Shown here: one piece after another, positions 25,131 to 31,851 of the stretch
Layout of the letters: each line of letters opens with the position of its first letter
Numbering within the stretch: the first letter of the stretch is position 1
DNA from: a virus
Reading direction: 5' to 3' (one strand)
Virus record (IMG/VR): IMGVR_UViG_3300008113_000948
Location: 1-42,505 of that record
Length of the DNA stretch: 42,505 bases
Notes under the pieces: generated by a model
Told to the model about the DNA's origin: nothing
Database searches by the model: none
The model's input: only the letters and a program-made list of their open reading frames with translations
Program-made: the position numbers and the translations under genes

Positions 25131-25137
25131 AATGTAG

Positions 25138-25743
25138 TTAATCAACTATTGGTCCGTTGCCATTTTTAAAACCAACCGATCCGCCTTCTGCTTCAATACG
25201 TTTGATAACATCTTCAAACAAGATTGGAGCAAAGTCTGGGATTTGTTCTACGCATACGCAATGATATCTAACATCAATCTCATCTCCGTATAATACAGCA
25301 CCGGTTCTAGCATCTACACCACGTGCTTTCTTAACTCTGTTAGAGTGTAAGTGACCATGGATGTTAACACCAAAGCGACCTAAACTTGCTTCGTGGACTG
25401 GAATATGACTTAAGATCATTCCGTTCATAATATGATACGCACGAAGCTCACGGAAGTACTCGTTATATTCTGTATCACGAAAAATGTCGTGATTACCACG
25501 AATTAATACTTTGTCGCCATTTAATCTACTTAAAGTTTTTAATGCTTTGCGATTAATAACAACGTCACCTAAGTGATAGACCTTGTCAGTAGGCTTGACT
25601 CTTTCGTTCCAAGCCTCGATCATTGCTTCATCCATTTCATCTGGATCATCCCACGGCCTTAACTTAGTTCCATCATCACGCAAAAATCGGCACACGCCAG
25701 CGTGGCCAAAGTGCGTGTCGCTAACTAAAAATACGCTAGGCAT
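25138..25743 (-). CDS. Calcineurin-like metallophosphoesterase (201 aa)
   Basis: The five metallophosphoesterase motifs are present in order: D9 and H11 in SDTHFGH, GD at 59-60, GNHD at 83-86, H113 in LSHIP, and GHLH at 130-133. Such enzymes bind two metal ions and hydrolyse phosphoesters; phage members include nucleases and small-molecule phosphatases, and the substrate cannot be told here. AAAGGAGGG precedes the ATG. It is the last gene of a three-gene operon with a protein phosphatase-like gene and ends at a strong terminator. Confidence 0.88.
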   Translation of the reverse strand: MPSVFLVSDTHFGHAGVCRFLRDDGTKLRPWDDPDEMDEAMIEAWNERVKPTDKVYHLGDVVINRKALKTLSRLNGDKVLIRGNHDIFRDTEYNEYFRELRAYHIMNGMILSHIPVHEASLGRFGVNIHGHLHSNRVKKARGVDARTGAVLYGDEIDVRYHCVCVEQIPDFAPILFEDVIKRIEAEGGSVGFKNGNGPIVD

Positions 25744-25758
25744 AGTGCCCTCCTTTTT

Positions 25759-25950
25759 TTACCAATTTTCTACGCCAGAAATGTCAAAAGTGATATCAGC
25801 ATCTCTGCCCATAACCTTTGTTGTTACAATTAACTTTAGAATAGATCCAATGCCACTGGAACTATCACTTTCTAATTTAAAAGTTTCCACCTCTGGAAAC
25901 TCTGCTAAAATTTCACTGATTAGTTTTAAATCTTCTTTATGTAGATACAT
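25759..25950 (-). CDS. Small conserved phage protein (63 aa)
   Basis: I use the ATG at 25950 in a TGATG overlap with the phosphatase-like gene; a TTG one codon earlier is ignored. Sequence MYLHKEDLKLISEILAEF, then VETFKLESDSSSGIGSIL, ending FDISGVENW: one helix plus a beta sheet. Function unknown; coupled translation within the 26516-25138 operon. Confidence 0.65.
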   Translation of the reverse strand: MYLHKEDLKLISEILAEFPEVETFKLESDSSSGIGSILKLIVTTKVMGRDADITFDISGVENW

Positions 25951-26516
25951 CAAATATCTCCTTCACGCTCTCTACGTTCACGACGTTCTGCCGCTAACAT
26001 AAAGACTTTTTCATTATCGTTAGTCCAATCTACTGTTTTGGTGGGAATTATAATTCCGCTAGATAAAGTCACACCATTGATAGTATGGGGTTCATTTTCA
26101 TCATAGGTCCAACCTAAACATTTCATCATACGGTGCTTGACTAGCAAGTTTGGACTACGAAATGCTTCTGCATCACGGAAGCCCAACATAACACCAACTT
26201 CTGCTACTGCACCAGAACGACAAACACCTGCATGGCAATGCACTACAACATTCATCTTATTTTCAAGAGCATGTTGTAAGAGTCCGACCAGTTCGCTGGC
26301 CTGTTTCTGGCTGCAACGCATAGACTCGTCTAATACTTGATCTTTTTCTTCAACATCTAAAAACTTAAATTGATGTTTCTCGCGAAATTGATATTTTGGC
26401 TGGGGGAATTCCATATCCGGATCCACAATTTGAATCAACATAGAATTTACGCCCGCATCTATATGAAATCCGTTACGAACATCGGCTAGCGATACATTTT
26501 GAATCCACGGTGTCAT
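25950..26516 (-). CDS. Dual-specificity/tyrosine phosphatase-like protein (188 aa)
   Basis: The P-loop HCHAGVCRS (93-101) matches the HCxxGxxRS catalytic motif of cysteine phosphatases, with nucleophile C94 and R100. FLDVEEKD (52-59) could hold the general acid. The C-terminal half (VTLSSGIIIPTKTVDWTN) is outside the catalytic core. Similar small phosphatase-like proteins occur in T4-like marine phages; targets could be host phosphoproteins or polyphosphorylated ligands. It is the first gene behind promoter 26533-26561, with AAAGGA. Confidence 0.8.
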   Translation of the reverse strand: MTPWIQNVSLADVRNGFHIDAGVNSMLIQIVDPDMEFPQPKYQFREKHQFKFLDVEEKDQVLDESMRCSQKQASELVGLLQHALENKMNVVVHCHAGVCRSGAVAEVGVMLGFRDAEAFRSPNLLVKHRMMKCLGWTYDENEPHTINGVTLSSGIIIPTKTVDWTNDNEKVFMLAAERRERREREGDI

Positions 26517-26532
26517 AATTTATCCTTTATAT

Positions 26533-26561
26533 ATTATATTATAAACCCACTTAAAATGCAA
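26533..26561 (-). promoter_or_regulatory. Sigma-70-like promoter for the phosphatase operon
   Basis: TTGCAT and exact TATAAT with 17 bases between, directly downstream of tRNA-Leu(CAA), on the minus strand. The -35 box is weak (3 of 6), the -10 box perfect. Confidence 0.55.
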
Positions 26562-26568
26562 GGAAAAT

Positions 26569-26650
26569 TGGTACCCCTGCCCGGACTCGAACCGGGAACA
26601 TCTAACACTCCTTTTGAGAGAGCTGCCTTTACCAATTTGGCCACAGGGGC
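26569..26650 (-). tRNA. tRNA-Leu(CAA)
   Basis: Cloverleaf with encoded CCA. Anticodon loop CTCAAAA on a stem with two G-U pairs. The variable region is only about 10 bases, short for tRNA-Leu. Confidence 0.88.
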
Positions 26651-26651
26651 A

Positions 26652-26658
26652 ATAAATA
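26652..26658 (+). promoter_or_regulatory. Late-promoter-like ATAAATA box
   Basis: ATAAATA, a one-base-shorter match to the T4 late box, lies 30 bases before the plus-strand ATG at 26688, with TAGGAG as ribosome site between them. Confidence 0.5.
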
Positions 26659-26687
26659 GCATTGAACCATTAGGAGCGAACTAATGA

Positions 26688-27461
26688 ATGGATCCAGTAA
26701 CGCTATTTGCACTAGCTAACGGAGCAGTTAAGCTAGTAAAAGAAGGGTGTAAACTCTATAAAGATATAAAGGGTGCCGCGGGCGACGTTAAAGACGTGCT
26801 CAAGGATCTGGATGACCAATTCCATAACAGATACAAAGATCGTACGCCTACAGTTGCAGAAAGAAATCAATATGTAACCGAGCGTAATCGAGTAGTTGAA
26901 TTAAACAAAAAAGGTGGAGAAACGACTAATATCTATCAAGAAATTGGTCAACATCTAGGGGCCTATTTTGACAACTATTACAAATGTCTAGCAATATTTG
27001 AAGAAGAAGAACGCCGTAACAAAACAGAAGTTTATACTGGCGAAGATAGTCTTGGTAAACGTGCTCTACAACGTGTTCTAATGAAAAAACAATTGGAACA
27101 CATGTCTTCTGAACTTCGAGAAATCATGGTGTATCAGTCTCCTCCAGAATTAGGTGCATTGTGGAGTGATGTTGAAGAAATGATGCAAACGGTTGGAAAG
27201 GAACAAAGAGTTGCTATTACCAATCAAATGCGCAGATACGAAATAGAGCAGCGCAGAAAAAAAGCCAGGAAAGATAAAATGACACATCAAGCAGTTATTG
27301 GTATATCTATCTTAACCTGTATATTTTTAGTTTCTTATATGTTCTTGGTAATCATACAAGGAAGAATCGAGCGTGACCCAGAACTTGGAAATTGTTGGGT
27401 TCCTAAAGGTTCATATCTTTATAAAAAGTGGACTAATACCGTTTGGGCTACTTGTGAATAA
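26688..27461 (+). CDS. Single-span membrane protein with coiled-coil cytoplasmic part (257 aa)
   Basis: The N-terminal 200 residues are charged and helical (LFALANGAVKLVKEGCKLYK, DVKDVLKDLDDQFHNRY, MRRYEIEQRRKKARKDK). One membrane helix follows at about 207-229 (VIGISILTCIFLVSYMFLVI). The last 28 residues contain two cysteines (NCWVPKGSYLYKKWTNTVW) and would face the periplasm. It is one of few plus-strand genes, possibly late. Its stop abuts the end of the convergent 80-residue membrane gene, which also has a C-terminal domain with two cysteines, so a functional pair is possible. Confidence 0.75.
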   Translation: MDPVTLFALANGAVKLVKEGCKLYKDIKGAAGDVKDVLKDLDDQFHNRYKDRTPTVAERNQYVTERNRVVELNKKGGETTNIYQEIGQHLGAYFDNYYKCLAIFEEEERRNKTEVYTGEDSLGKRALQRVLMKKQLEHMSSELREIMVYQSPPELGALWSDVEEMMQTVGKEQRVAITNQMRRYEIEQRRKKARKDKMTHQAVIGISILTCIFLVSYMFLVIIQGRIERDPELGNCWVPKGSYLYKKWTNTVWATCE

Positions 27462-27704
27462 TTATAAATCGTTGGCATCTATACAAGTGCCGCCTTTAAA
27501 TACATAAACATCTGAATCCATACGCAACTGTTCAAATACATGATTGTTTACACACTTGTAAGGATCTTTTTTATTCTGAACAAAATAATAAACGCCGTAA
27601 CCTAAACCTGCTAATAGCATGAGGATAGGAATATATTTTAAAAAGGAAATGATTTGCGGCATCATTCCTAATATCTGCGGCAGCTTTTCCAGTAGCTCTT
27701 TCAT
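27462..27704 (-). CDS. Small membrane protein with cysteine-containing periplasmic tail (80 aa)
   Basis: Hydrophobic helix at about 20-45 (FLKYIPILMLLAGLGYGVYY) then YKCVNNHVFEQLRMD and VYVFKGGTCIDANDL. Two cysteines in the tail could form a disulfide in the periplasm. No ribosome site is obvious; an ATAAATA box lies six bases upstream of the ATG. It is immediately convergent with the 257-residue membrane protein. Confidence 0.65.
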   Translation of the reverse strand: MKELLEKLPQILGMMPQIISFLKYIPILMLLAGLGYGVYYFVQNKKDPYKCVNNHVFEQLRMDSDVYVFKGGTCIDANDL

Positions 27705-27717
27705 ACTGTTATTTATT

Positions 27718-27793
27718 TGGTGCTGATGAGCGGGATCGAACCGCTGACCTCATTCTTACCAAGAATGTGCGCTACCTACTGTGCCACATCAGC
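27718..27793 (-). tRNA. tRNA-Thr(GGT)
   Basis: Complete cloverleaf with encoded CCA; anticodon loop TTGGTAA on a perfect CATTC/GAATG stem, T arm AGCGG TTCGATC CCGCT. Confidence 0.95.
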
Positions 27794-27800
27794 TAGTAAA

Positions 27801-27875
27801 TGGCCCGGCTGCTAGGAATCGAACCTAGATTTAGGGTTTAGAAGACCCTTGTTCTATCCATTGAACTACAGCCAG
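27801..27875 (-). tRNA. tRNA-Arg(TCT)
   Basis: Complete cloverleaf, encoded CCA, discriminator G; anticodon loop CTTCTAA on stem AGGGT/ACCCT. Reads AGA, a codon common in AT-rich phage genes. Confidence 0.95.
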
Positions 27876-27880
27876 AAACT

Positions 27881-27954
27881 TGGAGCGGAATATCGGAATC
27901 GAACCGATGACTAGAGCTTGGAAGGCTTTCGTTTTACCATTAAACTAATCCCGC
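27881..27954 (-). tRNA. tRNA-Gly(TCC)
   Basis: Acceptor GCGGGAT/ATTCCGC, T-arm TTCGATT, encoded CCA; anticodon loop CTTCCAA. One A-C mismatch in the anticodon stem. Confidence 0.9.
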
Positions 27955-27972
27955 ATGAAAAACATTATACAG

Positions 27973-28368
27973 TCATTTTGTTTTTGCTGCAATCTCTTTA
28001 TAACCTGCTCCGGTGGGGTGAACACCATCTTTTTGTAATTTAGTAATTGGAATTATAACATCATTATAATCTTTTGCAACTAGTTCGACCATCTTTTGTA
28101 TATGCGGTTTGATAGCTGGCATTATCCAATATACTTTATCTGCATTTACTCTGTTTCTTAACTGTTGTAATTCCCAGAGTGTGCGAACGCCAGAATGATC
28201 GTTAGATCCAAGACTGATTATTACAGTTTTAGCTGCTACGGGATTGTCACGATTCTTTTTATTCCAGTCATGACTGTTAATACCGCCTTTACTCAAACTT
28301 ACACATTCTGGTCTGAACTGAGCAGTACCAACAGCAATACTATCACCTACAATTAAACATTCTAACAT
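27973..28368 (-). CDS. SGNH/GDSL-family hydrolase (131 aa)
   Basis: The N terminus MLECLIVGDSIAVG has the GDS nucleophile block (S10). LGSNDHSG (about 53-60) supplies the Asn block, and DGVHPTGAGYKEIA (114-127) supplies the catalytic D and H. At 131 residues it is a minimal SGNH domain. Such enzymes are esterases or deacetylases for acylated carbohydrates or lipids; in phages they often act on surface glycans. AAAGGA precedes the ATG. It lies inside the tRNA array between tRNA-Gly genes. Confidence 0.85.
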   Translation of the reverse strand: MLECLIVGDSIAVGTAQFRPECVSLSKGGINSHDWNKKNRDNPVAAKTVIISLGSNDHSGVRTLWELQQLRNRVNADKVYWIMPAIKPHIQKMVELVAKDYNDVIIPITKLQKDGVHPTGAGYKEIAAKTK

Positions 28369-28379
28369 TTAATATCCTT

Positions 28380-28455
28380 TGGAGCGGGTGAACAGTCTCG
28401 AACTGTCGACCTTAACTTTGGCAAAGTTACGCTCTACCAACTGAGCTACACCCGC
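28380..28455 (-). tRNA. tRNA-Gly(GCC)
   Basis: Complete cloverleaf with encoded CCA; anticodon loop TTGCCAA on a perfect TAACT/AGTTA stem; T arm GACAG TTCGAGA CTGTT. Confidence 0.95.
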
Positions 28456-28505
28456 ATTAAATGACACACTACTTATCTCATTGTACGCCATGTGTCAGGG
28501 CGAAA

Positions 28506-28658
28506 TTAACTTGGTACCACATGAGGAATGTAAGGTACTGCTCTAGGACCACCATACAGTTGTTCAAAAAGTTTTTTAGCCTCTTGCGGTGTATCTGCAT
28601 AGATTCTTTTCTTTTCCTCACCACCGGATGTTCTTACAGTTGTTTCATACATTGGCAT
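28506..28658 (-). CDS. Small protein (50 aa)
   Basis: I use the internal ATG at 28658, preceded by AAGGAGTATGAC, rather than a longer frame that would run through tRNA-Pro. The product MPMYETTVRTSGGEEKKRIY, then ADTPQEAKKLFEQLYGGPRA, ends VPYIPHVVPS. A beta strand pair and helix (residues 22-34) are likely. It resembles small conserved phage proteins found between tRNAs; function unknown. Confidence 0.7.
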   Translation of the reverse strand: MPMYETTVRTSGGEEKKRIYADTPQEAKKLFEQLYGGPRAVPYIPHVVPS

Positions 28659-28674
28659 GTCATACTCCTTAATA

Positions 28675-28753
28675 TGGTCCGGGAAGTGGGATTCGAACTC
28701 ACGATCTCCTGCTCCCAAAGCAGGCGCTTTAAGCCAGACTAAGCTACACCCGG
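28675..28753 (-). tRNA. tRNA-Pro(TGG)
   Basis: Anticodon loop TTTGGGA on perfect CCTGC/GCAGG stem, encoded CCA. The acceptor stem has one U-U mismatch and the T stem one A-C mismatch. Confidence 0.9.
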
Positions 28754-28758
28754 GTAAT

Positions 28759-28834
28759 TGGTTGCAGAGGCAGGATTCGAACCTGCGATTCCCGGCTTAT
28801 GAGACCGGACGGATGACCACTTCCATACTCTGCG
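28759..28834 (-). tRNA. tRNA-Met(CAT), initiator-like
   Basis: Anticodon loop CTCATAA. The acceptor stem CGCAGAG/CTCTGCA pairs at positions 2-7 but leaves a C1-A72 mismatch, the hallmark of bacterial initiator tRNA. Anticodon-stem pairs 29-31 are G-C, G-C and U-G rather than the usual three G-C pairs. A second CAT tRNA lies at 34501-34575. Confidence 0.85.
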
Positions 28835-28838
28835 TCAA

Positions 28839-29007
28839 ACTTTTATTGATAGTACTCAAGCCTTATAGGACTGAGCAAATTTCTGAGTGGAGTTCGATTC
28901 TCCTCATAAGCCATTGCCCGCAGTTTTATCAGAAGAGAAAGATGGCCCTATTCTTCATGAGTCTGTGCGTCCACAAACGATACCTGCAGAGTGCTATCAA
29001 TAAAAGT
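28839..29007 (+). other. Inverted-repeat-bounded segment, possible structured RNA
   Basis: 28839-28857 and 28989-29007 are complementary over 19 bases; the only imperfect position is a U-G wobble if the plus strand is transcribed. Inside are a T-arm-like hairpin on the plus strand (GGAG TTCGATT CTCC near 28897) followed by a CCA, and a GCCAT/ATGGC pair. No coding frame is convincing. The flanking gene at 29103-29696 loses its expected C terminus close to this segment. A non-coding RNA or inserted element is possible. Confidence 0.45.
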
Positions 29008-29102
29008 GTCTAGCCACGGTTCCCTGTCCGCCCTAGACTGAGTTGTTACCCTGTCCACTGTATTCTGCTTCTGGCGCCGTTACAGTTCGTACCTAGGATT
29101 TC

Positions 29103-29696
29103 TCAAGTCGCTCCTAAAGAGAGCCTTGCGGTAGATCCTAAACACCGTACTTGAGCTGCTTCGTCACTGAGTGGAATCTCAGTTTTAATATTAAGCTCAA
29201 GAATTTCGTCATTGAGCTTTTGTTTTTGTTTTTTAAGATTTTTAATCTCGGATTGAATTGCTTCAATCTTTTCCTGTGTCAGTACAGAAGTTGTTACAGT
29301 GTCGCCGTAACCATAAATGCGACTACGTGCTTCGTCTTTGAGACTTTTGATTTTCTCAAGTTTACCTTTAAGTACGTCAAGGCTGGTTACTGCATTGCTG
29401 TTAGCAACAGCATCAAGTTGACTAATTCTCTTGTCAACATAGGCTGCACGAGCCAACTTAAGATCAATGCCGCTTTCGGCATTAGCTTGACCAACTAGGC
29501 CGCGAATGTTGTAGAGTACAACCAACAACTTTTCACGACGAAGATCAGCTTCTTCTAGTTTTTTTTGTGCAGCAGCAATCTCTGCTTCTACATTTTGAAA
29601 CTCGTTGAGTTCAAGATTAGTTTCAATCTTGATATGTTTGATTGCTTCATTGATGCTGTTTTGTACAGCACTTGCTTTACGTAGTGTGATATTCAT
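29103..29696 (-). CDS. Coiled-coil conserved phage protein (197 aa), C terminus probably altered
   Basis: Long helices: [41 protein letters not shown] and [35 protein letters not shown] and [20 protein letters not shown] are in the middle. It resembles a conserved helical family in T4-like marine phages (the one I know as DUF6847-like). The end [10 protein letters not shown] is where that family normally has a short final segment; here it runs on as [14 protein letters not shown], a composition unlike the rest, suggesting the true end was replaced. It starts 20 bases inside the rpoZ-like gene. Confidence 0.65.
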   Translation of the reverse strand: MNITLRKASAVQNSINEAIKHIKIETNLELNEFQNVEAEIAAAQKKLEEADLRREKLLVVLYNIRGLVGQANAESGIDLKLARAAYVDKRISQLDAVANSNAVTSLDVLKGKLEKIKSLKDEARSRIYGYGDTVTTSVLTQEKIEAIQSEIKNLKKQKQKLNDEILELNIKTEIPLSDEAAQVRCLGSTARLSLGAT

Positions 29697-29922
29697 CTGT
29701 TTCTTTCCTTTTTTTGCCTTTAACTTTGCTCAAATAATCTTTCCAAGTATATTTGCCTTGTTCAATTTCTCTTAGTGCAGTTACAGTTGTTGAGGCATCC
29801 TTTCCTTCTACACGTTGCATAGAACCATTTTTTAATTCTCTTGCACGTTGTGATGCCGCTAGCACTAAATTAAATCTGTTTCCAATTTGTTCTACTGCTT
29901 TTTCTGATGTTACTTTTGCCAT
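29677..29922 (-). CDS. rpoZ: RNA polymerase omega subunit homologue (81 aa)
   Basis: [20 protein letters not shown], then [11 protein letters not shown] and [14 protein letters not shown], corresponds block by block to bacterial RpoZ (VT..[21 protein letters not shown] ... TTVIALREIEEG). The start at 29922 has AAGGAG and a promoter (29935-29963) immediately upstream. Omega binds beta-prime, helps assemble RNA polymerase and influences ppGpp response; a phage copy could replace host omega in the enzyme or stabilise a phage-modified polymerase. Another archaeal/eukaryotic RPB6-like reading is less likely. The C-terminal [12 protein letters not shown] is phage-specific. Confidence 0.88.
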   Translation of the reverse strand: MAKVTSEKAVEQIGNRFNLVLAASQRARELKNGSMQRVEGKDASTTVTALREIEQGKYTWKDYLSKVKGKKRKETDEYHTT

Positions 29923-29934
29923 TGCTCGCTCCTT

Positions 29935-29963
29935 ATTATAATGACGGTTCGGTAAAAGGTCAA
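29935..29963 (-). promoter_or_regulatory. Sigma-70 promoter for the omega-like gene
   Basis: TTGACC and exact TATAAT, 17 bases apart, on the minus strand; AAGGAG follows one base after the -10 box and the ATG 13 bases after it, so the leader is very short. Confidence 0.75.
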
Positions 29964-30218
29964 GTAATAGACCGGACAATTGACAGACAGGATAGCGTAT
30001 GAGGCATTTCCTTCTACAACGTGCAACAAACAGGCTACAGAGGCCTGAATATTTCCGATCAGCAATTGACAGTCTAATAAAAGATATTTGGAATCGGTTC
30101 ACTCAAGCACGACACTTTTCAAGAGTGTTTGCCAGATTAAGTCATTGCGGCATGAAGCCACAATATGTCTATTCTCATCTACCTTTTACTTCACCGGTTG
30201 CAACATTTCTGTTACAAC
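29964..30218 (-). ncRNA. Candidate structured non-coding RNA or long leader upstream of rpoZ
   Basis: The start predicted from promoter 30225-30253 is about 30218, where a 9-bp hairpin with a GAAA loop begins (30197-30218). Further stems on the same strand are an 8-bp hairpin at 30144-30164, a 5-bp hairpin at 30112-30128, a CCGAT/ATCGG pair (30055-30059 with 30093-30097) and a 5-bp hairpin at 30031-30047. No convincing reading frame covers the region. It does not match RNase P RNA, tmRNA or a tRNA by eye. It may be a free RNA or an mRNA leader. Confidence 0.5.
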
Positions 30219-30224
30219 AAAACT

Positions 30225-30253
30225 AGTATATGATAAAAAAAGACTTTAGTCAA
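30225..30253 (-). promoter_or_regulatory. Sigma-70 promoter, within the loop of a terminator
   Basis: TTGACT and TATACT with 17 bases between, on the minus strand. The -35 box lies in the hairpin of terminator 30234-30261, so termination upstream and initiation downstream share DNA. Confidence 0.7.
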
Positions 30254-30261
30254 GTCTTTTT
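30234..30261 (-). terminator. Rho-independent terminator
   Basis: On the minus strand AAAAAGACTT-GACTA-AAGTCTTTTT is a perfect 10-bp stem running into a U tract. It would stop transcription coming from tRNA-Asn and upstream genes. Confidence 0.75.
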
Positions 30262-30268
30262 GAAAAAG

Positions 30269-30300
30269 TGACAATCTTTTTTGTGTCAGGAAGATTGTCA
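30269..30300 (-). terminator. Second hairpin of a tandem terminator
   Basis: TGACAATCTT and AAGATTGTCA form a perfect 10-bp stem with a 12-base loop, followed on the minus strand by ACTTTTTC. It precedes terminator 30234-30261 by seven bases. Confidence 0.6.
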
Positions 30301-30375
30301 AACCCCGTGAGCGCAGCCCATCCTGTTTTCGCGTCAGCGGAGGCGGAATATGGTTACAGGTCCGCCTTAGATATT

Positions 30376-30450
<75 letters not shown>

Positions 30451-30456
30451 ATATTC

Positions 30457-31155
30457 TTAATTATAATCTTTTTTAAAACTATTGTAAAGTTCTTTAGCTA
30501 TTAATTTATGACCTTCTATGTTTGGATGGCCGCATTTATATTGAAATATTTTATGATGATCTAACATTGAACTAAATTCATCAACCCATTTTAAATTATT
30601 TTTATAATAGTCTGGAATAGGCGGACTAGGATTAATTCTAGTAAATCTATAATTTATATTCCATTTGTCAAAAAACGATGCTAGAGAATTAAGATGAACT
30701 AAAAATTCTGAAATAAACAGTTCATCAGATTCGTAAAATCTATTTTGTAAGTACTCGTATCTATTTTGTTTAACATTAGGAATTACAACATCTAATTTTA
30801 TTAAATTAAATCTATCAAATTTTTCATCATAAATTTCATATCTTGATGGTTCAGTCCATTGTATAACTGCAACCCAGTCTGATAAATTTTCGTTATTTTT
30901 TATTTTATCTATAAAAAAATCAAACGTTGTTCTAACTATTCTTTGATTTGATCCACACCCAATTGCAAAATTAACTGTTTCTGTACAATTTAATAAATTT
31001 GATAAATGAGATGGCCATACAGAAGACAGCCGATAATTTTTTTTATCTTGTTCTTCTTTATTAAAAAAACTAGGCCATAATACTCCATCAAAACCTTGTT
31101 CTTCTAAGATTCCGCCGCCCCATGTGTGGCTGCATCCATTTGCAAATAACTTCAT
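30457..31155 (-). CDS. SGNH-type hydrolase-like protein (232 aa)
   Basis: The start ANGCSHTWGGGILEEQ replaces the GDS block with GCSHT, a variant seen in phage SGNH-like proteins. NFAIGCGSNQRIVRT gives the Gly and Asn blocks, and GHPNIEGHKLIAKELY near the C terminus supplies the HxxxxGH type catalytic end. I use the ATG at 31155, not the TTG two codons earlier. No ribosome site is evident. Very AT-rich with many Asn/Lys/Ile codons, more so than its neighbours, suggesting recent acquisition. Probable substrate: an acylated surface glycan. Confidence 0.7.
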   Translation of the reverse strand: MKLFANGCSHTWGGGILEEQGFDGVLWPSFFNKEEQDKKNYRLSSVWPSHLSNLLNCTETVNFAIGCGSNQRIVRTTFDFFIDKIKNNENLSDWVAVIQWTEPSRYEIYDEKFDRFNLIKLDVVIPNVKQNRYEYLQNRFYESDELFISEFLVHLNSLASFFDKWNINYRFTRINPSPPIPDYYKNNLKWVDEFSSMLDHHKIFQYKCGHPNIEGHKLIAKELYNSFKKDYN

Positions 31156-31162
31156 AGACAAT

Positions 31163-31238
31163 TGGTGCTGGAGAAAGGATTCGAACCCTCGACCGCCTGA
31201 TTACAAATCAGGAGCTCTACCAACTGAGCTACTCCAGC
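31163..31238 (-). tRNA. tRNA-Thr(TGT)
   Basis: Complete cloverleaf with encoded CCA; anticodon loop TTTGTAA on perfect CCTGA/TCAGG stem. Confidence 0.95.
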
Positions 31239-31243
31239 GTTTT

Positions 31244-31405
31244 TTACTTACTGCTCGATTCTAATTGTTTAATACGATTACGAATCTTTGCTTTATCTTT
31301 TGGTCTGCTAGATTTCTCTAACATGTCATTGAGTTGCGCAAGATTTAAAGGACCAAGGCGTGTTTTTCCTGTCTTGGTTTTCATTGGATCACCTTTCTCG
31401 CCCAT
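31244..31405 (-). CDS. Small basic protein (53 aa)
   Basis: MGEKGDPMKTKTGKTRLGPL, then NLAQLNDMLEKSSRPKDKAK and RNRIKQLESSSK. The helical C-terminal half with alternating charge suggests a nucleic-acid or protein-binding peptide. It begins two bases after the stop of the 42-residue gene and is thus in the same unit. It resembles short conserved phage proteins lying between tRNAs; function unknown. Confidence 0.65.
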   Translation of the reverse strand: MGEKGDPMKTKTGKTRLGPLNLAQLNDMLEKSSRPKDKAKIRNRIKQLESSSK

Positions 31406-31407
31406 AA

Positions 31408-31536
31408 TTATCGTCCTTGTCCTCTATATGCTTTGCGAGTTTTATTACTCTTATTCGCAGTAGATGTCTTACTACCATTTTGACAAGTATTTTTGTGAAC
31501 TCTTTTATGAGTACCTGCTTGACCTTTAACTGCCAT
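31408..31536 (-). CDS. Very basic 42-residue protein
   Basis: MAVKGQAGTHKRVHKNTCQN, then GSKTSTANKSNKTRKAYRGQ and GR: 12 Lys/Arg and three His with no acidic residue. AAGGAAAC precedes the ATG. It would bind nucleic acid. Size and charge recall ribosomal-protein-like or packaging peptides, but no homology is claimed. Confidence 0.65.
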   Translation of the reverse strand: MAVKGQAGTHKRVHKNTCQNGSKTSTANKSNKTRKAYRGQGR

Positions 31537-31556
31537 AATGTTTCCTTTTTGTTATT

Positions 31557-31632
31557 TGGTGGACCAGACAGGACTTGAACCCGCCACCTTGACCTTGCAA
31601 AGGTCCTGCTCTCCCAGATGAGCTACTGGCCC
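31557..31632 (-). tRNA. tRNA-Ala(TGC)
   Basis: Complete cloverleaf with encoded CCA; anticodon loop TTTGCAA; the first anticodon-stem pair is G-A. The acceptor GGGCCAG lacks the G3-U70 identity pair seen in host tRNA-Ala if positions are numbered conventionally; a G-U occurs at C4/G-type positions instead, so charging should be checked. Confidence 0.88.
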
Positions 31633-31637
31633 TAATT

Positions 31638-31841
31638 TCATTTACCGAAATGTTTATCTAACACTTCTAATTTATCTTCATATTCAGCAATGTGTGCTAT
31701 TTCATTTTCCATTGCAGTCATCCAATCTGTGTGATCATGTATAGCAATTGGATTATTTAACATTACTTCTACATTCATGCGATGCTTTTCAACATGACTT
31801 TTGAAGTGTGCTTTTGCAGCTTTGAGTAATTGTTCTCTCAC
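31638..31841 (-). CDS. Conserved small phage protein (67 aa)
   Basis: Starts with GTG behind AAGGAA. The sequence LLKAAKAHFKSHVEKHRMNV, then MLNNPIAIHDHTDWMTAMEN and EIAHIAEYEDKLEVLDKHF, is a two-helix protein closely resembling a small conserved T4-like cyanophage protein of unknown function. It ends five bases before tRNA-Ala. Confidence 0.75.
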   Translation of the reverse strand: MREQLLKAAKAHFKSHVEKHRMNVEVMLNNPIAIHDHTDWMTAMENEIAHIAEYEDKLEVLDKHFGK

Positions 31842-31851
31842 GATAGTTTCC

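Noticed and set aside
28857-28916. A complete plus-strand tRNA ending at the CCA near 28916
   Set aside because: The T arm is present but no 5' acceptor half or anticodon arm can be formed nearby; kept only as part of the inverted-repeat finding.
29964-30218. RNase P RNA or tmRNA
   Set aside because: The conserved cores of those RNAs are not visible and there is no tRNA-like closing pair of ends.
29999-30226. 75-codon plus-strand frame
   Set aside because: It ends inside a minus-strand promoter, overlaps the proposed structured RNA, lacks a ribosome site and has no recognisable domain.
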